DNA from: Ignelater luminosus
Taxonomy: Eukaryota; Arthropoda; Insecta; Coleoptera; Elateridae
NCBI GenBank assembly: GCA_011009095.1
Contig: VTPC01091276.1
Span: 1-64,000, forward strand
Direction: 5' to 3'
DNA length: 64,000 bases
Within the stretch, counting starts at the first letter, position 1; each line of letters opens with the position of its first letter. The position numbers were made by a program, and so were the translations under genes. Of the stretch, positions 10,864 through 22,550 are shown in pieces. The notes beneath the pieces are model-generated. The model was not told where the DNA came from, searched no databases, and was given only the letters and a program-made list of their open reading frames with translations.

Positions 10864-12640
10864 ATGGTAGAATTTTATGTAATTCGAGGTAAAGGAAGAC
10901 TAGATAAGAAACTAAAAGCAAACAGGGTAACTAAAGTAAGTGTGTGGAACGTGAAAGGTATTAACGGAAAGGAAAAAGGACTAGTTCAAGAAATGAAGAA
11001 AGTGAATATACAAATACTGGGAATCTCTGAAACTAAAAAGGGAAATAGTGGAGTAATGAAACTAAGAGATGGATATATATAATGGAATGGGGTCGCGTAG
11101 ACTTGAAGACATACGGGGCTGGAGTGGCGGTGATAATAAGCAAAGAGAAAGGAAATGACATAATCGACATAAAATATATAAATGCAAGAATATTAACTTT
11201 GGGAATTATGATCGAACTGGAAAAATGGTACTTTATGGTGATATATGCCCCAAATGACAATGAAAAAATAGAAGAAAAGTTTAAGTTTTATGAAGACCTA
11301 CAAAAAGAGAAAGACAGAACAGAAAATAACAACGTAATAACAACAACGGAAGAGTGGGAAGGGAAAATGAGGGATTGGAGAGATGGCTGGGAGGGAAAGG
11401 TGAAGAAACTAAGAATGACAATGGAAGTAGAATTATGGATTACTGTAGCGAGAATGACTATATAATTGCAAACACCAAATTCAAACATAAGGGGGTACAC
11501 AAAATAACAAGAGAAGAACCAAACAGGAAAGAGAGTGAAGAGAGGAGTGGAGATAGGCAGTGACCACTACTTGGCCAAGATGAAACTCATAACCAAAGAA
11601 AATTTAAAAGAACCAAATAATGAAGAAACAGATCAAGACTTACAAGCTGAGAGACTCGATTGTAAGAGAAAGCTCCCATAAGGAAATTAATAGAGCTGAA
11701 TGGAGTGAAAGAAATATAGATATAGATGGAAGAACCTCAAAGAGAAGATAAAACAAGCAGCAGAAAAAACATGTGGTACCACTAAGATCGAAAACGGGAG
11801 AAAGAAGGAGACAACATGGTGGAATAAAAAATTCAGATAGAAGTTAAGAAGAAGAAACAAGCATGGAATAAGTACCTGACAACAAGAAAAGATAAAAATT
11901 ATGAGAAGTATAAGAATCAAAGAAAGATAGTTAGAGATCTGGCAAAGAGAGGCAAACTAAGGGCATGGCATGGCATTTGGACAAAAAATGGCAATTGCAC
12001 ACGCGGAGAATCAGAAGTTGTTTTATGGAATCCTAAAACAAATGAGAAACAAAAAACCGATTGTACTGAAGAATATAAAGAACAAAAATGGGGATATTAT
12101 AACACAAGAGGAAGAAATAATGAATAGATGGAAGGAATATTTTGATTAATTATTGGAAGATTAAGAGCAAAATGAAAATCAAAATGAAGAGCAATTAGAT
12201 ACGCAAGGCCAACAGACAATATTACAACAAAACCCCTTCTCAGAAGATGAATTAGAAAAAGCGATACAAAAAATAAAACTAGGAAAGGCTTGAGGAAAGA
12301 CGAGATAACAGGGGAAATTATTGAATTTCTAACAAGGGAATTTAAACAGGAATTACTGGGCCTGATGAATCAAGTTAGAAAAGAAAGTAAAGCACCCACG
12401 GACTGGAGAACGAGAATCATAACGCCGATTTATAAGAAAGGTGATAAATAAGTAATGTAGCAACTACAGCATAGTGGGAAAGTATATGCAAGGATTTTAG
12501 AAGCAGGATTAAGGAAAGAAGTGGAGAAACAACTAGAAGAAAGCCGGATAGGGTTCAAACAAGAAAGAGGTATTCAAGATCAGATCTTTATACTAATTAA
12601 AATGCCAACAGAATTTGTACCACAATCGCTGTAAATATCT
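10864..12640 (+). pseudogene. LINE ORF2 remnant: APE endonuclease and start of reverse transcriptase
   Basis: Broken ORF2. The endonuclease starts with KVSVWNVKGINGKEKG and reaches the metal-binding Glu in QILGISETKKG (about 10940-11040). After a frameshift near 11080 it continues with WYFMVIYAPND (11222-11260). A deletion removes the following catalytic block. It resumes as NDNGSRIMDYCSENDYIIANT (about 11425-11480) and ends with the IGSDHYLAKMKL signature near 11550-11585. The linker ...MNRWKEYF is at about 12120-12140. The RT starts with AIQKIKLGKA, ITPIYKKGDK and GFKQERGIQDQIFILIK (about 12260-12605), where recognisable sequence ends. Many stops; not functional. Style matches the other Lys-rich LINEs in this window (1.0-3.2 kb and 55.9-59.4 kb). 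Confidence 0.65.
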
Positions 12641-12763
12641 GAACTGCGACCGCATCGGAGTATAAAGCAACGCAAAGCAGCAATAATGTGAGATAAAGAT
12701 TAAACAAAACTACAAGATGTCATCTTATATAACAATATAGAGATTTTAGCTTTTACTTAGGGA

Positions 12764-12838
12764 AGATCTCGCTCACTTAATTTGAAAAGCGTCATTACAG
12801 ATTGACTAAGACGCGAGTTCGAATCCCACGCGAGATCT
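12764..12838 (+). tRNA. tRNA-like 75-nt sequence, degenerate
   Basis: Exactly 75 nt bounded by a perfect 8-bp inverted repeat (AGATCTCG at 12764-12771, CGAGATCT at 12831-12838) that would form an acceptor-type stem. It contains GAGTTCGAATCCC, a good pol III B-box/T-loop, at the right distance from the 3' end, and a weak D-arm-like GCTCACTT...AAAGC. The T-stem and anticodon stem pair badly (a possible 4-bp GTCA/TGAC stem), so it is probably a decayed tRNA or the head of a tRNA-derived SINE, not a working tRNA. No anticodon can be called safely. Confidence 0.35.
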
Positions 12839-15800
12839 AATTTTTCTATAGGTATATCCCATTATTAATTTACTGAAAATTAGTTTAATATTAATATTAA
12901 AACTCAGAGCGTTTGCCGATTCCACCTGAGATTATGGGTGCTTACAATAAAGACATTTGCAAACTAAAATAATCTGTTATCCGTTTAGACATTATATGCG
13001 TGATCTGCGTAACCTGCTAGTTAATAACCGACACCGTAAGTGACTTAGCGAAATGATAACTAGGAATCTACAAATCTCTACTTCTAGAAAAAGCGATAAG
13101 ATGAACTTCAAAACGTAAACTTCGGCAAGAACTAACGAAGAGGCACGTTTATGTGTCAATCCAGGCTCGCTGCGATCTATTGTGTTTGTTTGGCAAACTA
13201 ATAAGGTAGCCATTTTCGTGGTTAAAGAGAGTTAACAGAGTTTATTCTAGCTGAAGAGCTTTTACCATAACTTGTAGTTTCGTATTCTAATGTCATGAAT
13301 GCCATTTCAGAAGATTTATTGGCGACGTTGTATGTTGTTTTATTTACCTACTTGATTATGTATTTCATTTTTGTAAACTAACTGAATATATTCGTACGCT
13401 ACTTTCTTGAATAAATTAAAGTTCAAAGATTCATACTTTAACTACAGAATTTATAGTAATACTATGAAGACTACGAAAACAATTATCAAATCCTATAGAG
13501 TATTTTTTGCGTGGTGTTTGTTCTGAAACAAAATACGGATGTCTTGTTCTTATAACGTTCGCATATTTTTCTTTTTCTTTTTAATCCGAAGACGTCATTA
13601 AAGGAAAAAAGTTTATAACGAGATTGGTGATATTAAAGAACTTTTTGCTTCCGTTTTTAATGTTGGCTCACATACCCTGTGTGTAAGTTGATATTCACTG
13701 TCTGCATCTATATGGGGCCCTTTGTGTTATTTGATACGCGACCGAAGTCGCCTGTATAAGACTTGTAAGTATGGCAGCAAGGCGGAAAAGCCAATTAAGT
13801 TTAATTAGACGAAGTTCATACTTCAGCCAAGCTTGTTTAATAAACTGAGGGGTAAACCTGTCGATATTCTCACCTTTGGGTATAATAAAGTTGATGTTGA
13901 ACGACAAACTTTAAGTTTCGAGCTTATATATATGTGTCAGAATCTGTTTCAAAGTTTACGTGCTATAAGGTGGAAAAGTTTCGTGTGCTGCTTCTAGAAT
14001 GTAATAGTTCTAGTTAAGATTTCGCGAAAATGTGTGCCGCTCCAAACTTGAAGATAATTCCGATTTAGTTCAATAAAACTTTATATCATTGTTATTCGCG
14101 ATATTGAAATTAGGACGCTGGAACAACACGCTTTGTTTTATGACCAATTAGAGATCTTGAAGTTTAAAGTTAGAATTATTTGGATTTATTAAGTTTAAGT
14201 TCCGGGCTCGCGGAGCTCTGGTACGCATTATATTAATTGGGAAAGTCTATGAACTAGATTTCCTCCACTTTGATCATTTTAAGCCTGTACCCGATAAACC
14301 TGAATGCGCTGCAGCAATCGTAATCCCTAGACCACGGCGTTTTCTAGTGTACTATATTATATAAACGGTTTTGAATTATTCATAGACAGGAACTTCATGT
14401 TTATGGAATATTAATAGACTTCCTTTAAAGACTTTAAAGCTACAGGATAAAAGAATTATTCTAAAATTCTGTCAAAATCGTTCGGAAAAAATTTGCAAGT
14501 TTAACAAGGGAAATTTATTTTAGGGGATTTATTTAAAACGATATCCAGAACGCTCATTTGTCACATATTTTATGTTCCCTCTTTCAAAGAATAAAATTGA
14601 TTTAAAGTCTGCACCCGTTTGTGACGTTGAATAAGCTTCATATTTTTTAGTTTTATTGTTTTTTCGTTTCTTTGATTCCACATTCGCAAAAAAAAGTACA
14701 CAGTCCCGGCAAATTTTTCCTTTTTTGTTCAACTTTTTTAATCTATTGAAAATGATTAATATTAAATTATGAATATATTTTTTCGCCGTTCCCATCTATT
14801 CGGGGAAGTTTTCTTAAACTTTCGCAAACACTCTCTTTTATAAAGTCTAAAAAGCCATCCCTCGATATGTTTAATGCTAATGCAAGCAAGGGTATATAAG
14901 CTATAGGTCATTAAAATGCACGGTCAGGAAGCCTAAAATATTAAGTATGCCTGAATGTTAAAAACAAGTAATTTGGTTGGGTGAAACTTGTGAGAAAATC
15001 TTTATAATCTTATGAACGTGGAGTGAGGATTTTAATAAAGGCTTGATGAACACTACAGATAAATTGTGTAAATATACGTAATACTTAAAAGTGTAAAAGC
15101 AGTCAACTCGACGCGGTTATGTTATGGCACTTCGTTGTTATTTTGTTTTACTATACAAAAGAATAAAATGTCGACTTGTTTGTATGTTAATATAAAATTA
15201 AAAAGTTTTATATTAACACAGGGGAAAGCAACGAGAAAATAATGCAGTGGAAATTCCTGATAAACAACATGAAATGTGGGCAGTATTTTTTTCTTTTTTG
15301 TCGTGACAAGGTTCATTATAAATGCATGTTTTGCTTGCAAAACATACCGTGACATTTTTATTTAAAAAATGAAGTGCGAATTGTGACGACAGAAATTTCT
15401 AAAATGCTGTTCGTTTGAATAGTTTCCTAAAAATTGCAGTCCTGATATATTTTGGGAAATTCTCTGTTTTAGTTTCATAAAATAAATCTAGAAAAGATAT
15501 AACACGTAATTATCTTTTGAAAAAACGAAAACTTAAAAAAGGCATGTTATTTTCAACTGATTGTGAGTTAAGCTATGTACACATTTGCACGATATGTAAA
15601 CATAAGGCGGACTTGCCACAGATTTCGTTTAGCAAACAAAGTTATTTTTGGTGTTATTTCACGACAAAACTCTTATTAAGGAGAAAAGTCAGAAGCGTTT
15701 CTACAGTATGTAGCACCCTTGTGTCAACTACAATTTAGCACTCTCTCGTTTTGCTATTTGATGTTTATACTTTTGGATAAACTTTACACCTCTAAAGGTT

Positions 15801-16374
15801 TCAAAATACGTTGACAAAACATTTTTAAATTCGCAAAAAGAATTCTATAGAACTTGCTTAAATTGGATGCGCTTGATAAAATTACGACTTTGAATTATTA
15901 GAAATGCAAAATTTTATTTATTGTCTATGTGTAATATTTAATTAGAACAATATTTGGTGGACATTAAAACGAAGTTAAAATGGAAAACCCTCTTTCCAAA
16001 TCTGAATTCTGTGCCCGTGGGAGAATATAAAAACGAAAACGTTGTGACAAATTTATTTCTTTGGTGAAATGAGATTTTGTCTTTGTTTGTCCAGTCTTCA
16101 TTTGTGGGTCACCTGATGTGACAATAGTTGAGTCAGAATGACGCGATGTGATTACCTGCATTTTTATTATGTTTATTCTATTTTTCCTTGCAAAAGATCG
16201 GATAGCTTTGAATTTTTGATATGTTAATCGCTGAATTTTGGCACTTTTCTCAATGTTTGCCGAATATCTTAGAAACTAATTGTTTTTCGCAAAACAATAT
16301 CTAGTGTCTTTTCTAAAGTAGTCTCAATTTGCTATAACCTAAGTACAGAACGAGATCTGTGTGTTTGGTAGTTT
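12839..16374. other. AT-rich stretch without recognised gene
   Basis: No domain, LTR or terminal repeat recognised. Open frames at 14529-14795, 15122-15355 and 15964-16161 on the minus strand have ordinary low-complexity composition. The last part (about 16255-16374) carries short motifs repeated in the left arm of the element that follows. Confidence 0.45.
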
Positions 16375-16542
16375 CTAAGATACAGCTTTTCCAAGAAATA
16401 GCTATTTTTTTTTAAAAAACCGCTAAATTTGCTATAAGCCCACTTATATTGCAAGATATCTTTTAAACTATCAGTTTTACACAACAATTTATTTCGAGGT
16501 AATTTCAAGAGCATTTAATTAACAACAATTTGAGTACTGAAT
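16375..16542 (+). repeat. Left arm of a long inverted repeat (about 168 bp)
   Basis: The reverse complement of this segment aligns with 18906-19070 at roughly 85% identity by eye with few gaps. Shared blocks include TTAATTAAATGCTCTTGA (opposite TAATTAAATGCTCTTGA), AATTGTTGTGTAAAA and GATAGTTTAAAAGATAT. The inner edge (ATTCAGTACT in reverse complement) lies next to the start of the broken gene. The outer edge is estimated at GAAAAGCTGTA. No clear target-site duplication was found. Confidence 0.8.
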
Positions 16543-18620
16543 TGATCTTTTCCAGTCCCTTGGATTTTGTTTCTCATACACAGACACCTGTGCTTCAATT
16601 GTCCACTATCTTGCGACCTGAGAAACTTGTGGTCGATGATGTCAACGCTCTTGATGGCCTAGGTACTTTCCATGCTATGGAAGGCATTATGATTCTTACT
16701 CCTCGTCATGCTATGGCTCCTGACACTAAAGTTTTACGCGTCGAAAAGTTTTGCAAGTTTACCGAAAAGAAGAAAGTACTGGGCTCCAAAGCATAACTAT
16801 TGTTGATGTTAACAGTATTCGACCTATACTGAAAGACACTAAACCAAGTGTGGATCATTTCCTTTGGCTGTATGGTAAGTTTTATGACAATTTTAAAATC
16901 TCTAGTTGGAACGGTTTTATGGAACAGGCTTACAAAGGTAGACTCTTGACATGGTAAACTTACAGAATATTTGTGATAAAATAGAGTTACTGCAATCTTA
17001 CTTCTGCGACCTCTGAGCAGCATGTGGATACAAGGCCTTCTCGTATAGTGCGAGACAATGACAATGTCGACAAGCTGAGGCAATGGTTTAACCGGCACCC
17101 TCCCGTTTCCCACTCTTGATTCCCTGATATCCATTAGTTCTAGAATAATAGGAGAAGAAGCTGAAGAAGTCGACAAGAAGGAAATGTCAAGAATAGCTGG
17201 TAACAACTTCCAAAAGGTGACATTCAAACACAAAGACAAGGCCACGATTCTTGCTTCATACACTATGAGAGTGGGAAACAAAAACATTTACCATTAATCT
17301 CCTCACAAGTTTTCATAGAGTCTGCATAACAAAGCATTCCGATGAGGATTTGAGGAACTTCTTAAGTTATGAATTGTCTCCGTTTCCGACCTCTATTTTC
17401 TGTAAAGAAGGAATAAGTAAAGGGACAAAATCTACTCTGCGATACATATACCATTTATTTACCTCCATCGACAAAAATCAAATTCAAGAAAATAGTACAT
17501 TTGCAGTGGTTCATGGTGGCCATCTGCTCCACAAAGTAGTATAACAACACAATGCAAGCTTTAGTACTATAGCTGCCACCTACTTGAAATATCTTGAAAC
17601 AAATTATGGCAAACACGTAGCTGTCGTCTTTTATGGTTACCCAATGGAAGAAAGTGAGAAGAGCACAAAAAGCTCAGAACGCATTTGCCGGAATAGGAAA
17701 AATGCTATCTCTCGACATCGTAATAACAATTCACCTTCCCCAGGAAAACTTTTTGTCAAATGACAGGCCGAAAAAGATGCAGATTCTTTGATTATCAACA
17801 CTGCCATATCCATGAGTGTCGTTACGACACAGTTTTTGTGGTTGGTAAAGATGTAGACCTATTGGTCCTGTTTACTGCATTAACATCTCAAGAAACCGGA
17901 AACGTGTATTTCCAGAAATGTGGAAGGGATAAACATTGTAATATTCTTTATTCCTCATATAAATGGATGCGATTCAACATCCTACATTCTTGGTCAAGAA
18001 AAAAACAAATTTTGCTCATGTTTCAAACAACCACCTCACCTTGAGAATGAAGCAAGGATTTTCTTGAATCCTAAGACAACTACTGAGGAAGTTGCTAAGG
18101 CAGGGGAATCTATCCTTGTACCCCAAAAAAGAAGTCCTGCGCTACAACCTGTTTACAAGGATAGCACCCAAAAGCAAATGTAATCTTGTCAGACTGCCGC
18201 AAATCAGTGATGCTGCTAAGTATCATAGTCTGAGAACTTACTACCAAGTGCAAACATAGTTGGAAAATGAGAAAGATTCTTTAGAATGAAGATGGGTTGC
18301 TACAAGTTTGGGTCCCTCTCCACGCAAGAGTAATGGAAAGTGGCTCCCTGCTTCAATTTATTTCATGCAAGTGCAAGAAAATGTGCAGGAAGGTAGGGCT
18401 CAATTGTTCTTCCCTATGCATACCATGCCTTGGACAGTCATGCGACAACAGTCCGCAACCACTCATTGACTGCGACGACGAAGAAATTGATGTGCACCTT
18501 CCACTCTTGAGAGAGTAGCAGAGGAAATTGAAACAGTCAGTGTAGCAAGTAAGGACGAATCAAATGAGAAAGTGATGTTTGAGGAAGAGATCATCCCTTC
18601 TACTTCTTCAAAGAAATTGA
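16542..18620 (+). pseudogene. FEN/XPG-like nuclease family remnant with C-terminal CXC-like block
   Basis: Colinear fragments in all three frames, N to C: FVSHTQTPVLQLSTILRPEKL and DDVNALDGLGTFHAMEGIM (about 16567-16690); TIVDVNSIRPILKDTKPSVDHFLWLYGKFY (16797-16890); RPSRIVRDNDNVDKLRQWF; then AVVHGGHLLHKVV (17503-17541); VVFYGYPMEES and TKSSERICRNRKNA; DADS; TVFVVGKDVDLLVLFTALTSQ (about 17828-17890); NGCDSTSYILGQ (17961-17996); and a Cys-rich tail. The FDG-like, DADS, DVDLLVL and GCDTTS-like motifs follow the order of acidic motifs in FEN1/XPG-type PIN nucleases, ending with the GCDY-type turn. I recall related multicopy proteins in arthropods, function unknown. Stops and frameshifts make this copy dead, and the N-terminus appears truncated at the left inverted repeat. 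The nuclease link is inference from motif order. Confidence 0.5.
18297..18518 (+). pseudogene. Cysteine-rich CXC-like C-terminal segment
   Basis: Part of the broken gene above. The frame reads LLQFISCKCKKMCRKVGLNCSSL followed by C..C and C spacings (cysteines near residues 24-50 of this frame), then NSPQPLIDCDDEEIDV. CxCkk..C....GL.C...C..C resembles the tesmin/TSO1 CXC zinc-binding repeat, although the usual GC.C block between the second and third Cys groups is missing, probably by a small deletion. CXC domains bind DNA in host proteins, and some large DNA transposases also carry them. Its role here is unknown. Confidence 0.45.
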
Positions 18621-18905
18621 AAACCCACCTCTCGTTCAAATTGACTAATGTTCTGCGGTTTTAACAAACGTACTATACTGCTATGTGACGTACCTAATAA
18701 TTGAATTGTTTTTCAGGATTTTCATGTTATTCATGTCATTTAAAAAATTCTTTACCTACTTTGAGTGAATACATAATGTTTTTTTCTGTTTTTCTACTAA
18801 CAATTAAAAATTACAGTTTTATTCACAATTATGAACTTTTTTACTTACCATTCCATCATTTACATATATCACATTATCTCGGGAACTATTTGCCGTACAA
18901 AAATC

Positions 18906-19070
18906 ATTCAGTACTTAAATTGTTACTAATTAAATGCTCTTGAGATTCGTGCAAAATGAATTGTTGTGTAAAAGTGATAGTTTAAAAGATATTTTGCAGT
19001 ATAAATGGACTTATAGCAATTTTAACGGTTTTTTGGAAAAATGGCCATTTTTTTGAAAAGCTGTACCTAG
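18906..19070 (-). repeat. Right arm of a long inverted repeat (about 165 bp)
   Basis: Mirror partner of 16375-16542. It starts with ATTCAGTACTTAAATTGTTA at the inner edge and fades after GAAAAGCTGTACCTAG. About 85% identical to the left arm by eye. Confidence 0.8.
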
Positions 19071-20711
19071 TCTTTTTTAAAAACGAAAATAGATACGCGT
19101 GCCGAGGTCACAAACTTGGATTTTTCTTCACTGTCCATAACCAAATAAATATATTAAAAATTCAGGACTACCCAAGGAATCTCTACGGATTTACTGTACT
19201 AATACTCAAAAGTCTATAATTGTCGGAAGTGGGATATAGTATCGGAAAGAATAAAAAACAACTAGAAAGCTTTTAAGTTTCGAGAAGTGTGATACGGTAT
19301 CTTTAATGAAAACGATGAAACGCCGCCAGCGGAAAAGTTAACGCGACCGTAACGGTTCAATCGTTCTAGATGACTTGCGAAATGTTTGAACATTTCTTTT
19401 GTATAAGACGTAATTTCACAATAGTGTGCAAAGCAGTTCCACGGATGACAACAAAGAAGAACATCAACAACTGCGGACAGATGGAGAAAAGAAAAGATCG
19501 GCTGCAAATGCGCAACCAAACGGTCGTATCATATTTTCATCAGAAAGACAGATTGAGCAAAGAAAGGGAAGAATTGATTATTGCAGGTTTTGCGGTAAAT
19601 AATATCAAGCATATTCCCCTGTCCAAAAAACATAGAGATGCTGATACAGATGGCATACAGTTTAGCTTGAACCCATCCATAAATCAAATGCACAAGCAGA
19701 CGTAAGCTCGAGTCAAATGACCACAAGACGCAGATTTCTTCTACGATAACAACCATATCGAAAAATCTAACTCAACCAAGATGTCTACCGAAATTAATGA
19801 AAAACCGAAGAGAAATGGACCAAAACGGCGAAAACAACTTGTTATCTTTAATAACACTATTATTTGCAATTATTAATAATTAATTTTTAAATTCTTCAGT
19901 ATTGATTTTGATCTACTCCTGATGCGTGCTGTCACTATTGGTTGCATACATCGCAGGCGCTTTGTATGCAGGTTTCCTTTGGTACTTATCAGTTTTTTTC
20001 TTTTTTCCGTTTTCCGTGAAGTTCCGAAAAAGAGTATACATTTTACAAATGTGACTTTCTAGGAAAAAAGATTTTTTAATTAAAATCGCCATAAATCGAT
20101 AATCAAATACGTATATATATTCTGGTGAACTGTATTACCTGGGAATTACACTGGTTCTTTGAAGAAAAAGATTTTTTTGGTAGCATAAATTTTAATTACA
20201 TTTCAAACCTATCCACATCTCAGGCAATCTAATCTAATGGTTACTATTCGTTTTTAGGCTTCTTTTTCATTCTTATTTTGAATTATTTTATCTACTCGAT
20301 TAATCTTTGTATTGCTGCTTTCCACGACTTCCAGTAGCTTGTCGAGGAGGTACGTGTTCGTTATACTTCCATCAGCCCCAACGATCTCTTTTATTATACT
20401 TAAAACTATTTATTTCTTTTGTGTTTATGTGGTTTTTCATTTTCAATGTTTTGAAGAAATGCATCATTAGGAAATTCAAATACATCAGTAATACTTAGTT
20501 TATGATTCTCTATCTGAAATAAATTACTGTATTATAAAAAAAAATCAGCAAGTTATTAATATTGCTTTTGCCTAATTTAGGCAAACATTCAGCTGCAAAA
20601 GTATCTCTTTGAAACAGTTGAGTGCAGAACTCACTCTTTACAATTTTAAATCCTGAATTTCTACTTCATCGATAACCAGTGACATGTAAAATACATAAAA
20701 ATAATTTCTAA
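19071..20711. other. Stretch without recognised gene
   Basis: The open frame 19370-19705 (111 codons, basic, Gln/Lys-rich) has no motif I recognise and no neighbouring exon or splice signal that would support it. The rest is AT-rich with no named feature. Confidence 0.45.
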
Positions 20712-22176
20712 ATGAGTGCTACTACCTACTGTAAAGATTTCTCACTCCAAAATGGAAGGAATCCAATCCAGGACGTTTTTTGCAGATATCTCAAAACTAT
20801 CAAATCAGTAAAGAGTGAGTTTTGCTTCTATACGCATCATATCATATTTGAAGCAAAACCAAAAGCGTTATCACTGCGTACAATAAAGACAAGCTTAAAT
20901 TCAAGTTGGCAAGAGGAAGATCGAGCATACCGCATGATTAAAGATGAGTTATGTACGATGGGGAACATACTCTTGCGAGGAACCAGAATTGTGATACCAG
21001 TATCTTTAAGACAATTAGTTCTAAAATTAGTTCAAGAGAGCTATTCAAGCATGGTGAAAATGAAAGAAATTTTACGAACAAGGTATGGTGGCCAAAAACG
21101 AATCAAACTGCAGAAAAGTTTGTTCAACAGTGTCACGGGTGTTAATTAGTTTTAAAACCAGATCCATCAGAACCAATTTACAGAACACCATTACTTAAAG
21201 CACCTTAGGATCACATATCTATAGATTATTTAGGTCCTTTGCCAACTGGCAATCACATATCAGTTGTAAAAGATTATTATAGTCGTTGGGTCAAAACCGA
21301 AATTGCTAGAACAATTACTGCTGAAAAGACTATCCAGATTTTTAAACCAATATTTTTATGATTTGGTTTACCAATTAGTATTATCGCAGATAATGGGAAG
21401 GCATTTGTTGCTATACAGTTTTTAGAATTTTGTAAAGAATTCAGTTAAATCATACGACTCCACTGTGGACGCAAGCCAGTGGTGAAGTAAAACATCAAAA
21501 CCTTTCATTTTTAAAAGTCTTAAGAATTATATCTAATACTGAAAAAGATTAGAAAGAAGAAATGCTGACCTATTTAACAATGTATCGAAATGCACCCCAT
21601 TAGACAACAGGTACGTCACCTAGTGAAATGATATTCTGGAGGAAATTAGGAGGAAATTGAACGAAGAGCGAAATGATTATTTTGATGAAGAAATTAGAGA
21701 TAGGGATTGGATAAACAAGAAGAGGGAAAAAGAATATATATAGACCAACATAGAAATACTAGAGAGAGTTTAATTCAAAATGGAGATCAGTTTTAGTACA
21801 ACAACCAAAATTAGACAAATTTACAACAGTATTTCAAAATACTCCATACAAAGTAGTAAACCGAAGAGGAACCCAAGTTGAAGTCATGTCTCCTGAAGGG
21901 GTTTGTTATATAAGGAATACTTCAAAATTGAAGAAATATTATGGGAACAATGATGACATACGAGTTACTCAAGCAAGTGAGAAGACTCACCACGAAGATC
22001 TCCAAGTGAAACATGGTCCAATAAGAAGAGAATCTTCAATGGAACCTAAAAAAGAGGGCAACGAAAAAGAAAAAATTCTCTTATCCACAAGAAGCCCAGT
22101 TAGATCAGGATCACACCTATCAATAACACGACAACCCCAAAATGGTTATGAAAGTAAATGTAGTGTATTAGAATAG
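20712..22176 (+). pseudogene. Gypsy (Ty3) pol remnant: integrase region
   Basis: Colinear pieces of a gypsy-type integrase in shifting frames. A linker with RMIKDELCTMGNILLRGTRIVIPVSLR (about 20935-21010) precedes the HHCC zinc-binding end WWP....AEKFVQQCHGC (21085-21145). The core follows with the first Asp in ISIDYLGPLPTGNH (21218-21260), the second in IADNGKAF near 21385, and the Glu in QASGEVKHQN near 21475-21500, so all three catalytic residues are still readable. The C-terminal part has TYLTMYRNAPH.TTGTSPSEM (21570-21630) and VLVQQPKLDKFTTVFQN..YKVV (21790-21860), ending in a basic tail at 21886-22176. No gag, protease or RT is present. Sequence 22177-22440 could be the remains of the 3' LTR, but no second copy exists in the window to prove it. 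Confidence 0.75.
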
Positions 22177-22485
22177 ATCTGACAACACTGTATGAGATAT
22201 GTTAGTTCATAATCTAGAAATAGATATTTGAATACGTTTGTAATCGTTTTATGCTTAAATACAGATTTGTTAAATCAAGCAATTATTGCTATTATATTTG
22301 ACTACAATACAGTCAGTTATTACAAATACTAAACAAGAAGATCTCACAGACTATTATTTATAGTTATTGTGATATATTGAATATTATGTTGGTAATATTT
22401 AAGTTAGCACAAGGTGGGAACAAAGAAAAAGTGTGAGATGCTTCTCAAAACATTTATTTAAGATGACGCACCAAAAATGAATATA

Positions 22486-22513
22486 CAAGAGTGGTCTGAA
22501 AAGTTTCCGACCT
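22486..22513 (+). repeat. Mariner left terminal inverted repeat
   Basis: 28-bp terminal repeat directly inside the left TA. Mismatches with the right end only at positions 2 and 5. Confidence 0.95.
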
Positions 22514-22550
22514 AACAAAGATACAAGACATTTTTTCTGAAAATTTTTTT

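Larger units (their letters stand above)
9836..12640 (+). mobile_element. LINE, 3'-truncated within the reverse transcriptase
   Basis: A non-LTR element with a GC-richer 5' leader (about 9836-10076), ORF1 (10077-10535) and a broken ORF2 from 10864. Sequence stops matching a LINE at about 12610-12640, shortly after the GFKQERGIQDQI block of the RT fingers, so the palm with the catalytic Asp residues and the whole 3' end are missing. Because LINEs are normally truncated at the 5' end, loss of the 3' end points to later deletion or to another insertion rather than to incomplete reverse transcription. The exact borders are estimates; no target duplication was found. Confidence 0.6.
16375..19070 (+). 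mobile_element. Inverted-repeat element with broken nuclease-like/CXC gene
   Basis: About 2.7 kb defined by inverted arms of about 165 bp at each end, with 2.36 kb between the inner edges. The interior holds, on the plus strand, remnants of one protein family member spread over several frames. The layout is that of a DNA transposon or of a nonautonomous derivative that captured a gene. The encoded protein does not resemble a DDE transposase: it looks like a FEN/XPG-type PIN nuclease with a C-terminal cysteine-rich block. I do not know a named superfamily for it. Other readings are possible: two independent repeats in opposite orientation beside a gene fragment, or part of a larger element. 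Confidence 0.5.

Noticed and set aside
22177..22440. 3' LTR of the gypsy integrase remnant
   Set aside because: Position fits, but without a second LTR copy in the window it cannot be supported.
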